Shown piece after piece: positions 24,473 to 36,358 of a stretch of 64,000 nt of DNA; positions within the stretch are counted from its first letter, which is position 1; each line of letters starts with the position of its first letter. Both the position numbers and the translations under genes were made by a program. Source of the DNA: Acidimicrobiales bacterium (GTDB lineage Bacteria; Actinomycetota; Acidimicrobiia; Acidimicrobiales; JADJXE01). The DNA is taken from assembly GCA_016716005.1 (NCBI GenBank), contig JADJXE010000001.1:3569664-3633663 (forward strand), written 5' to 3'. The notes under the pieces were generated by a model, which saw only the letters and a program-made list of their open reading frames with translations, was not told the origin of the DNA and did not search any database.

Positions 24473-26202
24473 CGGTTGTCCCTTCGTTGGGAAACGAGGC
24501 GGCATCGCACGGTGGTCCCGAACCCGCGGTTCGACTCGACGTCGAGGCGGGCGCCGAGGCTGGCGGCCCGCTCGCGCATGCCCAGGAGGCCGTAGGAGTC
24601 GAGGCGGCCGGCGGTGCGGCGATCGAAGCCGATGCCGTCGTCGCTCACCACCAGCTCGGCCTCGTCACCGTCGCACACCCAGGTGACGGCCAGCTGCCGG
24701 GCGCGGGCGTGACGCTCCACGTTCGTGATCGCTTCCTGGGCGACCCGCCAGAACTCCTTCTCCTGGAGCAGCGGCAGCCGGGCCTGCTCGTCGGAGCGGA
24801 AGGTCACCCCGAGGCCGGAGCGCTCCTGCACGCGGGCCAGATAGGCCTCCAGGGTGGCGGTCATGCTCTGCTCGTCGGACACCTCGGTCCGGAGGTCGTA
24901 CAGGGTGTCGCGCACCTCGCCGATCACGCCGCGCATGTCCTCGCGGAGCCGCCCGAGCGGCTGGTCGACGTCGCTCCCCTTGCCGGCCAGCTTCACGATG
25001 CGGTCGAGCTCGAAGGCGAGGTAGGCGAGCGACTGCCCGATCCGGTCGTGGAGATCCCGGGCGATGCGGGAGCGCTCCTCGTCGGCCGCGACCGTGCGCA
25101 GCCGGGAGAACCAGCGGGCATTGTCGATGGCGAGCGCGGCCGGCGCCACGAAGCCGTCGAGCAGCTCCAGGTCGCGCGGGGTGAACCGGTCGGGTTCGCG
25201 GCACTCCACCGCGAGCGCGCCCACCAGCGTGCCGCGGGCGCGGAGGGCGGCGTAGATGCCCGATTCGGCGCGAGGTGCGGCACCAGGGCCGCCGCGTGCC
25301 AGCAGGTTCGCCTCGGCCAGCGCGCCGGGGGAGCTCACGGCCCGCTGCAGCGGCGGGGGCAGCGTGCCCGCCCGGTAGGGCTCCTGGATGCGCACGTTGT
25401 GCTTGGCGGCCGGCTGCCACGAGTCGTCGGTGTCGTCGTGGAGGAGGAGCAGCGCGCTGTCGAAGTCGAACAGCTCGCGGAGCCTGCTGATGGTCGATGC
25501 CAGCGCGTCCTCGAGGTCGAGCGAGGCGGGGAGGGTCTGGGCGACCCGGTGGAGCGAGTAGAGCAGGGCGTTGGCCTCGGTGAGCCGACCGAGGCGATCC
25601 ATGGCCAGCGACTGCTGCTGGGCCGACTCGGTCGAGATCCGGCGGGCCCAGCCGGCCACCAGGGCCACCAGCAGGAGCACGACCGACCACTGGGCGGCCT
25701 CTCTGGCGACGTCGCCGGCCCCGGTGGGGGCCCGCAGCACCTCGGGTACGGCCACGGCCAACGCCGACACCAGGCTGATCGCCACGGCCAGCGTGAAGCC
25801 GCGGGCGAACCCCGCGATGATCACGGCGGTGACGAGCGAGGGGGTGAAGGGGGAGCTCCAGTAGCCCGTCGCGACGACGACGCCGACGGTGATCGCCACC
25901 TCGAGGAGGACATCGACCAGCCCGCGCGTGCCCACGGCGTGGATGGGGCGGAGGGTGCGGTACGTCGTGTAGGCGATCAGCACCAGGCCGGAGGCGATGA
26001 CCGGCCACTCCTGGTCGGAGATCTCCTGGGCGGCCAGCGTGAGCCCGACCGCGACCGCTCCCCACCGGATGGCCACGGCCAGCTGCCGGAACGGGTCGAC
26101 CGACGGCCGCTCGAGCGCTGGTGGCGGTGCCGTCGCGGCCGTGAGAGGGGCGCCGGCGGCGCCTGACTCGGAGGTGGCAGGGGAGCTCAGGTCGGCGTGC
26201 AC
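24469..26202 (-). CDS. NarL-type sensor histidine kinase with GAF domain
   Basis: 577 residues. The N-terminus has about six membrane helices in an intramembrane sensor arrangement (about 40-195), then a GAF domain (about 230-375: DLEDALASTISRLRELFDFD ... GTLVGALAVECREP), a HisKA_3 dimerisation helix with the phosphorylated His (ERSRIARDLHDRIGQSLAY), and a HATPase domain (FWRVAQEAITNVERHA; VVSDDGIGFD; GLLGMRERA). Partner of the overlapping response regulator. The start is the GTG at 26202. The stimulus is unknown. Confidence 0.92.
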   Translation of the reverse strand: MHADLSSPATSESGAAGAPLTAATAPPPALERPSVDPFRQLAVAIRWGAVAVGLTLAAQEISDQEWPVIASGLVLIAYTTYRTLRPIHAVGTRGLVDVLLEVAITVGVVVATGYWSSPFTPSLVTAVIIAGFARGFTLAVAISLVSALAVAVPEVLRAPTGAGDVAREAAQWSVVLLLVALVAGWARRISTESAQQQSLAMDRLGRLTEANALLYSLHRVAQTLPASLDLEDALASTISRLRELFDFDSALLLLHDDTDDSWQPAAKHNVRIQEPYRAGTLPPPLQRAVSSPGALAEANLLARGGPGAAPRAESGIYAALRARGTLVGALAVECREPDRFTPRDLELLDGFVAPAALAIDNARWFSRLRTVAADEERSRIARDLHDRIGQSLAYLAFELDRIVKLAGKGSDVDQPLGRLREDMRGVIGEVRDTLYDLRTEVSDEQSMTATLEAYLARVQERSGLGVTFRSDEQARLPLLQEKEFWRVAQEAITNVERHARARQLAVTWVCDGDEAELVVSDDGIGFDRRTAGRLDSYGLLGMRERAASLGARLDVESNRGFGTTVRCRLVSQRRDNR

Positions 26203-26309
26203 GTCCGGTGCTCGATCTCGGGCGACGCCGGCGGCGCCGGGTCGACGGGACCAGGCTAGGGGAGGACGGGCACTCGGATGGGGTATCCGGGGTGGTCGGC
26301 CCTCGCTGC

Positions 26310-26315
26310 TACGGT
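26310..26315 (+). promoter_or_regulatory. Possible minus-10 box of coaE
   Basis: TACGGT nine bases before the coaE GTG, with no Shine-Dalgarno sequence between. A leaderless or near-leaderless start is likely. Confidence 0.45.
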
Positions 26316-26324
26316 CCGCTGATC

Positions 26325-26921
26325 GTGAAGCTGGTCGGCCTCACCGGGGGGATCGGAGCGGGCAAGAGCACCGTCTCGGCCCTGCTGGCCGAGCGGGGCG
26401 CGGTGATCGTCGACGCCGACGCCATCACCCGCCAGCTGCAGGCTCCCGGCGAGCCCGTGTTCGCGGCCATCGTGGAGCGCTTCGGCACGGGCGTGGTGGC
26501 GCCGGACGGACTCCTCGACCGTCCGGCCCTGGCCGCGATCGTGTTCAGCGACCCGGCCGCGCTGGCGGATCTGAACGCCATCGTGCACCCGGCCGTCGGT
26601 GCGGAGATCGCCCGCCGCATCGAGGCCGAGCGCGTCACCGACCACGTGGTCGTGCTCGACATCCCCCTGCTGGTGGAGTCGGGCCGCAGCGGGATGGCGG
26701 GGGTGATCGTGGTCGACGTGGCGCCCGAGGTCGCGGTCGCCCGGCTGGTGGGGCAGCGGGGCTTCGACGAGGCCGACGCCCGGGCCCGGATCGCGAACCA
26801 GGCGAGCCGGGAGGAGCGGGTGGCCCGGGCCGACGTGGTGATCGACAACTCAGGAGACCGCGACGAGCTCGCCCGACGCGTCGACGAGGTGTGGGCCTGG
26901 ATCCAGCGGCTCCCTGGGTGA
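26325..26921 (+). CDS. coaE: Dephospho-CoA kinase
   Basis: 198 residues. P-loop TGGIGAGKST (Lys14), VDADAITRQLQAPGEP, and the lid region with DIPLLVESG. It catalyses the last step of coenzyme A synthesis. The GTG at 26325 gives the canonical MKLVGLTGG start; the frame is open upstream without similarity. In mycobacteria coaE directly follows rpsA; here the tad locus lies between. Mycobacterial CoaE has an extra C-terminal domain that this protein lacks. Confidence 0.95.
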   Translation: MKLVGLTGGIGAGKSTVSALLAERGAVIVDADAITRQLQAPGEPVFAAIVERFGTGVVAPDGLLDRPALAAIVFSDPAALADLNAIVHPAVGAEIARRIEAERVTDHVVVLDIPLLVESGRSGMAGVIVVDVAPEVAVARLVGQRGFDEADARARIANQASREERVARADVVIDNSGDRDELARRVDEVWAWIQRLPG

Positions 26922-28639
26922 ACGCGCCCCAGGAGGCGACCGCGCCGGGCGGGTGCACAGGGCCGACGCGCCGGGCGGTGATCGCGGTGCTCGCAGGGCT
27001 GCTCGTGCCGTTCACGCTCCTCGCGCTGCGGCAGGCGGCCGACGACCGGGTGACGGTGGACGAGGCCGTCTACATCGCCTCGGGGGTGACCGCGCTGACC
27101 CGTCACGATCTCCGGCTGGTGCCCGAGCAGCCGCCGGCGGCCAAGGTCCTGGCGGCCGTGCCCGCGCTCCTCGGCCGACCCGTCGTGCCCGACTCGCCGT
27201 CGTGGGACGAGGCGGACTGGTTCGGGTACACGGAGGACTTCGTCGACGCCCAGCAGGAGGTGGGCCGGCTCGACCGGGTGACGTTCCTCGCACGTCTCGT
27301 GCCGGTGCTCCTCGCCGCGGGCACGTCCGTCAGCCTCTACCTGCTGGGCGCCCGCCTGTTCGGCGGGTGGGAGGGGCTGCTCGCGGCCGGGCTGTGGCTC
27401 ACCCTCCCCCTGGTGCTCGGGCACGGCCACCTGGCGACGACCGACGTGCCCTTCGCTCTCGCCACCGTGCTCGCCGTGCTCGCGCTGACGTGGCTGCTCG
27501 AGCGCCCCGGCCGGGGGCGGGCCCTGTCGCTGGGGGCCGCCGTCGGCGCGGCGCTGCTCGTGCGCTACACCGGCCTCGTCCTGGCCGGAGCCGTCGTGGC
27601 GGTGGTGGTGGTCGCCGGCCGGCGCGACCTGCGTCGGGCCGCGCTGACCGTGGCGGTCGTGCTGGGGGTGGCCTGGGCGACGGTGTGGGTGGGGGTGCGG
27701 GTCGTGGCGCCGGCTCCACCCGGGGGCGAGGCCCGTGACGTCCTCGAGGGGTTCGTGCGCGACGGCCGCGACGCGTCGCTGCTGGCTCGGGTCGGCACGT
27801 CGGTGCCCTGGCCCCTCGAGTACCGCGCCGGGCTCGCCTACCTCGAGCTCACCGCGACCGAGCGGCCGTCGTACGTGCTCGGCCGCGCCTCCGAGGGCCG
27901 CTCGGCCGGCTACTGGGCCGGCGCGATGGCGGTGAAGCTGCCGCCGACCACGGTGCTGGTGTTGGCGGCGGGCCTGGGGTCCTGGGCCCTCGTGCCGCCC
28001 GAGCGCCGTCGCCGGGCCGCCCTCGTCCTCGGCGTGCCCGCAGGCGCCCTGCTCCTGGCGACCGTGGCTCAGCCCCGCCCGATCGGGACCCGGTACCTGC
28101 TCCCCGTTCTCGCCCTGGCCCTGGTGGCCGCCGGCCCCGGGGTGCGCCTGGCCCGCTGGCGCGCCGGCCAGGCTGCCCTGGCCGCCCTGCTCGTTGGCCA
28201 GGCCGCGCTGTTCCTGACCGCGTCGCCGCACGCCCTGGCCTGGACCTCGCCCCTCTTCCGGCCCGGCTACCGAGCGATCTCCGACTCCGACCTCGACTGG
28301 GGCCAGGACCTCGGCCGGCTGGCCGAGTGGTCGGCGACCCGCCGGCCGACGGTGGCCTTCGTCGGGCCTCGCGGCGTCGGCATCGAGGACATCCCGGGAG
28401 CCACCGAGCTCGATCCGGCCCGGCCCGACCTGGTCGAGGGCTGGCTGGCGGTGTCGGCCTCGGCGCTCACCGCGTACCTGCGGGACGACCTGGCCTGGCT
28501 GCGGGCCTACTGCCCGGTCGGGACGATCGGCGGCTCGATCCTGCTGTACCGCTTCGACGAGCCGCCCGAGGCGGTCGACGACCCGCCGGCGGCACCGGTG
28601 GCGCCGTGCCCGGCCGGACCCAGCGTCCGGCGCCCCTGA
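26918..28639 (+). CDS. GT39-like membrane glycosyltransferase
   Basis: 573 residues with about ten to twelve membrane helices. The first outer loop has DEAVYIASG, which matches the Asp-Glu pair of PMT/ArnT (GT-C) enzymes, and a later LGHGHLATTDVPFA segment fits the same family. The C-terminal part (SDSDLDWGQDLGRLAEW) is found in related GT39 membrane proteins of unknown acceptor. It should move sugars from polyprenyl-phosphate donors on the outer face of the membrane. GTG overlaps the coaE stop. Confidence 0.82.
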   Translation: MNAPQEATAPGGCTGPTRRAVIAVLAGLLVPFTLLALRQAADDRVTVDEAVYIASGVTALTRHDLRLVPEQPPAAKVLAAVPALLGRPVVPDSPSWDEADWFGYTEDFVDAQQEVGRLDRVTFLARLVPVLLAAGTSVSLYLLGARLFGGWEGLLAAGLWLTLPLVLGHGHLATTDVPFALATVLAVLALTWLLERPGRGRALSLGAAVGAALLVRYTGLVLAGAVVAVVVVAGRRDLRRAALTVAVVLGVAWATVWVGVRVVAPAPPGGEARDVLEGFVRDGRDASLLARVGTSVPWPLEYRAGLAYLELTATERPSYVLGRASEGRSAGYWAGAMAVKLPPTTVLVLAAGLGSWALVPPERRRRAALVLGVPAGALLLATVAQPRPIGTRYLLPVLALALVAAGPGVRLARWRAGQAALAALLVGQAALFLTASPHALAWTSPLFRPGYRAISDSDLDWGQDLGRLAEWSATRRPTVAFVGPRGVGIEDIPGATELDPARPDLVEGWLAVSASALTAYLRDDLAWLRAYCPVGTIGGSILLYRFDEPPEAVDDPPAAPVAPCPAGPSVRRP

Positions 28640-28664
28640 TCCCGTGGGTGACACACCCCGTCGG

Positions 28665-28670
28665 TAGCCT
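28665..28670 (+). promoter_or_regulatory. Minus-10 box of uvrB (leaderless)
   Basis: TAGCCT, then six bases, then the uvrB GTG. No Shine-Dalgarno sequence and no SOS box are seen here. Confidence 0.6.
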
Positions 28671-28676
28671 CGGGCC

Positions 28677-30692
28677 GTGCCTCCGTTCCGGGTCGTCTCC
28701 GAGTTCGCTCCAGCCGGTGACCAGCCCAAGGCCATCGAGGCTCTCGCCGCCGGGGTCGAGCGGGGCGACCGGTTCCAGACCCTGCTCGGCATCACCGGCA
28801 GCGGCAAGAGCGCCACCATCGCCTGGACGATCGAGCGGGTCCAGCGGCCCACCCTCGTGATCGCACCCAACAAGTCGCTGGCCGCGCAGCTCGCCAACGA
28901 GTTCCGGGAGCTGTTCCCCGACAACCGGGTGGAGTACTTCGTCTCCTACTACGACTACTACCAGCCCGAGGCGTACATCCCGTCGAGCGACACCTACATC
29001 GAGAAGGACTCCTCGGTGAACGACGAGATCGACCGCCTCCGCCACGCGGCCACCTCGGCCCTCCTCACCCGGCGCGACGTGATCGTGGTGGCCTCGGTGT
29101 CGTGCATCTACGGCCTGGGGTCGCCCGAGGAGTACCAGGGCAAGATGCTCGTCGTGCGGGCGGGGGACGAGCACGACCAGCGCTCGATCCTGCGCTCCCT
29201 GGTCGACCTGCAGTACGAGCGCAACGACGCCAACCTGGTGCGGGGCCGGTTCCGCGTGCGGGGCGACACCATCGAGGTGCACCCCTCCTACGAGGAGGTC
29301 GCCACGCGGATCGAGCTGTTCGGCGACGAGGTCGAGCGCATCTCGGTGGTCGATCCGCTCACCGGCGAGCACCTCCGCGAGCTCGACGAGGTGGTCATCT
29401 TCCCGGCCACCCACTACGTGGCCAGCGACCAGCGCATGCGCGAGGCCATCGTCGGCATCGAGGCCGAGCTGCAGGAGCGCCTCGCCGAGTTCGAGGCGCA
29501 GGGCAAGCTGCTCGAGGCCCAGCGGCTCCGCATGCGCACCCAGTACGACCTCGAGATGATGCAGGAGGTCGGCTACTGCAACGGCATCGAGAACTACAGC
29601 CGCCACATCGACGGCCGGGAGCCCGGCCAGGCGCCCTACGCCCTGCTCGACTACTTCCCCGACGACTTCCTGATCGTGGTCGACGAGAGCCACGTCACGA
29701 TCCCCCAGCTCCACGGCCAGTACGAGGGCGATCGCTCCCGCAAGGCCGCTCTCGTCGAGCACGGGTTCCGCCTGCCGTCGGCGGCCGACAACCGCCCGCT
29801 GCGCTTCGATGAGTTCCTGGAGCGGGTGAACCAGTGCGTGCTGCTGTCGGCCACCCCCGGCCCGTGGGAGCTCGACCACTCGGCCCAGGTGGTCGAGCAG
29901 ATCGTGCGGCCCACCGGGCTGATCGATCCCGAGGTGATGGTGAGGCCGACCAAGGGCCAGATCGACGACCTGCTGGAGCAGATCAGCCAGCGGGTAGCCA
30001 AGGGCGACCGGGTCCTCGTCACCACCCTCACCAAGAAGATGGCCGAGGACCTCACCGACTACCTGCTCGAGCTGGGGGTGCGGGTGCGGTACCTGCACTC
30101 CGAGGTCGACACCATCCAACGCATCGAGATCCTCCGCGACCTGCGCCTCGGCGAGTTCGACGTGCTGGTGGGCATCAACCTGCTCCGAGAGGGGCTGGAC
30201 CTGCCCGAGGTGTCGCTGGTCGCCATCCTCGACGCCGACAAGGAGGGCTTCCTCCGCAGCGAGACGTCCCTGATCCAGACCATCGGCCGGGCCGCCCGCA
30301 ACGTCGACGGTCAGGTGATCATGTACGCCGACGCCGTGACCGATTCGATGCAGCGGGCCATCTCCGAGACGAATCGCCGGCGCGGGCTGCAGCAGGCCTA
30401 CAACGCCCTGCACGGCATCGACCCGCAGACCATCCGCAAGGCCGTCACCGACATCCTGGCCACCCTGCGTCCGGCGGAGACCGCGCCGGTGCCGGGCCGG
30501 GACCGGCGTTCGCGCCGGCGCGACAGGGCTCGCAGCGACCTGGCCGAGCTGCCCCACGGCGAGCTCGTGCGGCTGGTGCAGACCCTCGAGGAGGAGATGC
30601 ACCAGGCCGCGGCCGACCTCCGCTTCGAGTACGCCGCCCGCCTCCGCGACGAGATCAAGGACCTGAAGCGAGAGCTGCGGGCGGCGGGCTGA
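28677..30692 (+). CDS. uvrB: Excinuclease ABC subunit B
   Basis: 671 residues. Walker A GITGSGKS (38-45), the beta-hairpin YYDYYQPEAYIP, DESH helicase motif (VVDESHVTIPQ), motif VI QTIGRAARN, and the C-terminal UVR domain (ELVRLVQTLEEEMHQAA) that contacts UvrC. It verifies DNA damage in nucleotide excision repair. It starts with GTG on a probably leaderless mRNA. Its last 38 bases overlap the convergent membrane gene at 30655. Confidence 0.97.
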   Translation: MPPFRVVSEFAPAGDQPKAIEALAAGVERGDRFQTLLGITGSGKSATIAWTIERVQRPTLVIAPNKSLAAQLANEFRELFPDNRVEYFVSYYDYYQPEAYIPSSDTYIEKDSSVNDEIDRLRHAATSALLTRRDVIVVASVSCIYGLGSPEEYQGKMLVVRAGDEHDQRSILRSLVDLQYERNDANLVRGRFRVRGDTIEVHPSYEEVATRIELFGDEVERISVVDPLTGEHLRELDEVVIFPATHYVASDQRMREAIVGIEAELQERLAEFEAQGKLLEAQRLRMRTQYDLEMMQEVGYCNGIENYSRHIDGREPGQAPYALLDYFPDDFLIVVDESHVTIPQLHGQYEGDRSRKAALVEHGFRLPSAADNRPLRFDEFLERVNQCVLLSATPGPWELDHSAQVVEQIVRPTGLIDPEVMVRPTKGQIDDLLEQISQRVAKGDRVLVTTLTKKMAEDLTDYLLELGVRVRYLHSEVDTIQRIEILRDLRLGEFDVLVGINLLREGLDLPEVSLVAILDADKEGFLRSETSLIQTIGRAARNVDGQVIMYADAVTDSMQRAISETNRRRGLQQAYNALHGIDPQTIRKAVTDILATLRPAETAPVPGRDRRSRRRDRARSDLAELPHGELVRLVQTLEEEMHQAAADLRFEYAARLRDEIKDLKRELRAAG

Positions 30693-31740
30693 GCGTTCGT
30701 CGCTGCGGGTTCCTCGGGGTCACCAGCATCAGCAGCGCCAGCAGCAGGGCCGGCGCGGTGGCCCTGCTGCCGTTCAGGTTCAGGGCGAGGACGTCCGGGC
30801 CCAGGACCACGAGGAATGCTCCGTTCAGGGCGACGGCCCACCACAGGGGGTGGCGGGGCCGGCGCGTCGCGAGGGCGGCGACGGCCGCGGTGACCGTGAG
30901 CAGCGCGAAGGCGGCGGCGAAGGCCGCGTCGTCCGCCGTCCACCCGCCGACGACGGCGTCCCACAGGCCGGTGAACGGCGCGGAGAGCTCCACCACCTGG
31001 CGACCGGTGGCCTCGACGAGCAGGCGGACGGCGAGCCACCACGCACACGCCACCGCGGCGGGCACGGCCACGAGCGCCAGGCTCCGGCGGTCGCGCCGGC
31101 CGAGGGCCACGCCCACGAGCACCACCAGCACGGACTCCTTGGTGAGCACCGCGGCCACACCGCACGCCACGGCCGCGGCCTGGCGACCGCGCAGGAACAG
31201 CGCGGTCGCGGCGATCGCCAGGGCCAGGGCGAGGCCGTCGGCGGTGCTGATCCGCAGGGCGACGTAGGTCCCGGGAACCAGCGCGAACAGCAGAGCGGCC
31301 CACGGCCCACCGCCGACGGTGACGGCCAGCGCGCCGGTGGCCACACCACCGATGAGCACCGCCGCCGTTCCGACCACGAAGAGGGCGATCACCAGCCCGG
31401 TGCCGCCACCCTGGGGGTGCAGGGCCCAGGCGAGCAGCGGGAACAGCGGCCGCTGGAGCCGGTAGCGCGGCCGGTCGAGGTGCTCGCTGACCTCGTCGAG
31501 GTGCATGGGCGACCGGGCGATGGCGTACAGCTGCTGACCGTCGTGGCCGGTGCCGCGCAGCAGCTCGGTGCCGGGGAAGTCCTCTCGGAAGACCTGGGCC
31601 GCAGGCCCCCGCGCGCCCGGCTGCACCAGGCCGAGCGGGTTGCTCCCCGTCCGCTGGAGGTCGACCAGCACGGCGGCCACGACGACGAGCGTGCCCAGGA
31701 CGCTCCACACGACCAGGCGTCGCCAGGGGAGCGGTGGCAT
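30655..31740 (-). CDS. GT-C-like integral membrane protein, function unknown
   Basis: 361 residues, about nine membrane helices. The first loop has GHDGQQLYAIARSP followed by RYRLQRPLFPLLAWAL; this DGQ...YRxQRxLxPLLAW pattern marks a family of bacterial cell-surface glycopolymer-related membrane proteins. The Asp of HDGQ could be the catalytic residue of a GT-C enzyme. Start ATG at 31740 with TACCCT six bases upstream. The stop lies inside uvrB, so the two genes overlap tail to tail by 38 bases. It is divergent from the gene at 31798. Confidence 0.78.
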   Translation of the reverse strand: MPPLPWRRLVVWSVLGTLVVVAAVLVDLQRTGSNPLGLVQPGARGPAAQVFREDFPGTELLRGTGHDGQQLYAIARSPMHLDEVSEHLDRPRYRLQRPLFPLLAWALHPQGGGTGLVIALFVVGTAAVLIGGVATGALAVTVGGGPWAALLFALVPGTYVALRISTADGLALALAIAATALFLRGRQAAAVACGVAAVLTKESVLVVLVGVALGRRDRRSLALVAVPAAVACAWWLAVRLLVEATGRQVVELSAPFTGLWDAVVGGWTADDAAFAAAFALLTVTAAVAALATRRPRHPLWWAVALNGAFLVVLGPDVLALNLNGSRATAPALLLALLMLVTPRNPQRRTLSPPPAALASGP

Positions 31741-31746
31741 CGCCGG

Positions 31747-31752
31747 AGGGTA
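31747..31752 (-). promoter_or_regulatory. Minus-10 box of the 31740 gene (leaderless)
   Basis: TACCCT on the minus strand, six bases before the ATG at 31740. Same geometry as the uvr genes although the start codon is ATG. Confidence 0.5.
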
Positions 31753-31797
31753 GCCCCGTCCCCCAGCCGCGCCCGGGAACCGCGAGAGGATCACGGC

Positions 31798-33426
31798 ATG
31801 CGCTGGAAGCGGCTGGTCGGGCCCCTGGTCCTTCTGGCCGTGTACCTCGGCGTGGGCTGGCTCGGCGACGCCCGCGCCGCGTCGTTCTCCGACGTGGGCG
31901 GCAAGGTGGCCACGCTGCGCGTCATGGGCGAGCGCGACTCGTGGGAACCGGACGTCGGCTACTGGGCCGCCGCCGCCGACCCGGAGGCGGTGCACCACCC
32001 GCTGCGCCACACCGTGCCCCGGGGTGACCGCTACGTGCAGATCACGTCGCTGCCGCTCGTCGAGGCAGCCCGTCCCCTGTGGGCGATCGGAGGCGCGCGC
32101 GCCATCCTCCTGCTGCCGGCCCTGGGAGCGGTGCTCGCCGCCGTGGCGGCAGGCTGGCTGGCCCGCCTCGTCGACCCTGCGTCGGACGGGCGGCTGGCCT
32201 TCTGGGTCACGGGCCTCGCGTCGCCGGTGGCGTTCTACGCGACCGACTTCTGGGAGCACGCGCCAGCGGTCGGGGTCGCGCTGCTGGCCGTCGCCCTGGC
32301 CCTGTCGGCGGACCGTGTGCCTGTCGCCGCGCTCGCCGGGGCCACCGCCGCGCTCGGCGTGGTGCTGCGCTCCGAGGTGGCGCTGGTGCTGGCCTCCCTC
32401 GTGGTCGTGGCGGCCTTCATCCCGGAGGAGCGGCGCCGGTGGACGCGCCGGCCGGCCCTGCTGGTCGCTGCGGTGGCCGGAGGCGTGGCCGTGTTGGCCG
32501 CCAGCCAGCTGGTCGAGCGGTCGCTGCTCGGCCCCGGTGGGAGCCGGGCGGCCCGCTCGAGCGGGCTGGTGGAGGGGGCCGGCTCGGTGGTGGCCACCCG
32601 CCTCCGCGACGCGGTGCTGACGGGCTTCGGCATCTTCCAGAACGAGCACCCCCTCTCGCTCCTGCTCGGGGCCGTCGTCGCGGTGGGGATCCTCTGCCTC
32701 GCCCTCGGGGCCGTCCGCCCGGGCACCAGCCCCCTCCTCGTCTGGCTCGGCGGTGGGGTGGCGATCGCCCTGCTGGTGGTGCGGGGCGCGCTGGGGCTGG
32801 GCTTCGTGCCCGGGCTCCTCCCGGCGTCGGCGGTGGCGGCGGCCGGCCTGTTCGGGGCCCGCACGAGCCGCGAGCACCTCCTGCTGGGTGGAGGTCTGCT
32901 CGCGCTGCCGGCCATCTGGCTGCTTCAGTGGCCTGGTGAGCAGGCCCCCCAGTGGGGAGGCCGCTACCTGCTGGTCTCGGGCGCGCTGCTGGTGGTGGTC
33001 GGCGCCAACGCCATCGACCGCGCCGGCATGCGACGGGCTCCGGCGGTGGCGCTGCTGGCCGTGGCGGCCGCGGTCACCTGGTACGGGCTGGCGTGGCACG
33101 TCGATCGCACCCGCGAGGTGGCCCGCACCGTCGAGGCGCTCCTCGACGTGGCGGACGGGCGGGTCGTCGTCGCCACCGACATCAACCTGGGCCGGGAGGC
33201 GGGGTGGTGGTACGGCGAGCGGCGATGGTTGACGGCTGACGGCGAGGAAGCCCTTCCCGACGCCCTGGCGGTGGCCGCACGGTCCGGGGTGGCCAGCGTC
33301 GAGCTGGTGCTCGCAGGTGACGCCGTCGAGGCCCCGGACGCCATCGGGGAGTGGCGGCGCAGCGGCGGTGTCCGCACCGTCGACCACCAGGGCGACGACC
33401 TGCTGGTGGTCACCTACGAGCGGTGA
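31798..33426 (+). CDS. Polytopic membrane protein, possible GT-C glycosyltransferase
   Basis: 542 residues with about eleven helices and a C-terminal soluble tail (GRVVVATDINLGREAGWWYG). The N-terminus has a membrane helix and then a loop with SFSDVGGKVATLRVMGERD and WEPDVGYWAAAADPE. FYATDFWEHAPAVGVALLAV resembles the dolichyl-phosphate-mannose transferase type helix. The ATG follows GAGAGGA. It is divergent from the 31740 gene and followed by uvrA after 76 bases. No catalytic residue can be named with confidence. Confidence 0.75.
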   Translation: MRWKRLVGPLVLLAVYLGVGWLGDARAASFSDVGGKVATLRVMGERDSWEPDVGYWAAAADPEAVHHPLRHTVPRGDRYVQITSLPLVEAARPLWAIGGARAILLLPALGAVLAAVAAGWLARLVDPASDGRLAFWVTGLASPVAFYATDFWEHAPAVGVALLAVALALSADRVPVAALAGATAALGVVLRSEVALVLASLVVVAAFIPEERRRWTRRPALLVAAVAGGVAVLAASQLVERSLLGPGGSRAARSSGLVEGAGSVVATRLRDAVLTGFGIFQNEHPLSLLLGAVVAVGILCLALGAVRPGTSPLLVWLGGGVAIALLVVRGALGLGFVPGLLPASAVAAAGLFGARTSREHLLLGGGLLALPAIWLLQWPGEQAPQWGGRYLLVSGALLVVVGANAIDRAGMRRAPAVALLAVAAAVTWYGLAWHVDRTREVARTVEALLDVADGRVVVATDINLGREAGWWYGERRWLTADGEEALPDALAVAARSGVASVELVLAGDAVEAPDAIGEWRRSGGVRTVDHQGDDLLVVTYER

Positions 33427-33452
33427 GCCCGAGGGGCCGATCTCGCCCCTGA

Positions 33453-33468
33453 TCGAACAGGCGTTCCC
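33453..33468 (+). promoter_or_regulatory. SOS (LexA) box upstream of uvrA
   Basis: TCGAACAGGCGTTCCC matches the actinobacterial/Gram-positive SOS consensus TCGAAC-N4-GTTCGA at 10 of 12 defined positions. It lies 22 bases before the uvrA -10 box, where LexA would block RNA polymerase. uvrA is a known SOS gene in many bacteria. Confidence 0.7.
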
Positions 33469-33490
33469 CCATCGGCCGACCTGCCGCCGG

Positions 33491-33496
33491 TAGGAT
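33491..33496 (+). promoter_or_regulatory. Minus-10 box of uvrA (leaderless)
   Basis: TAGGAT, then six bases, then the uvrA GTG at 33503. No Shine-Dalgarno sequence is present. Confidence 0.65.
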
Positions 33497-33502
33497 CGGT
33501 CC

Positions 33503-36346
<2,844 letters not shown>

Positions 36347-36358
36347 CCGACCGGTTCG

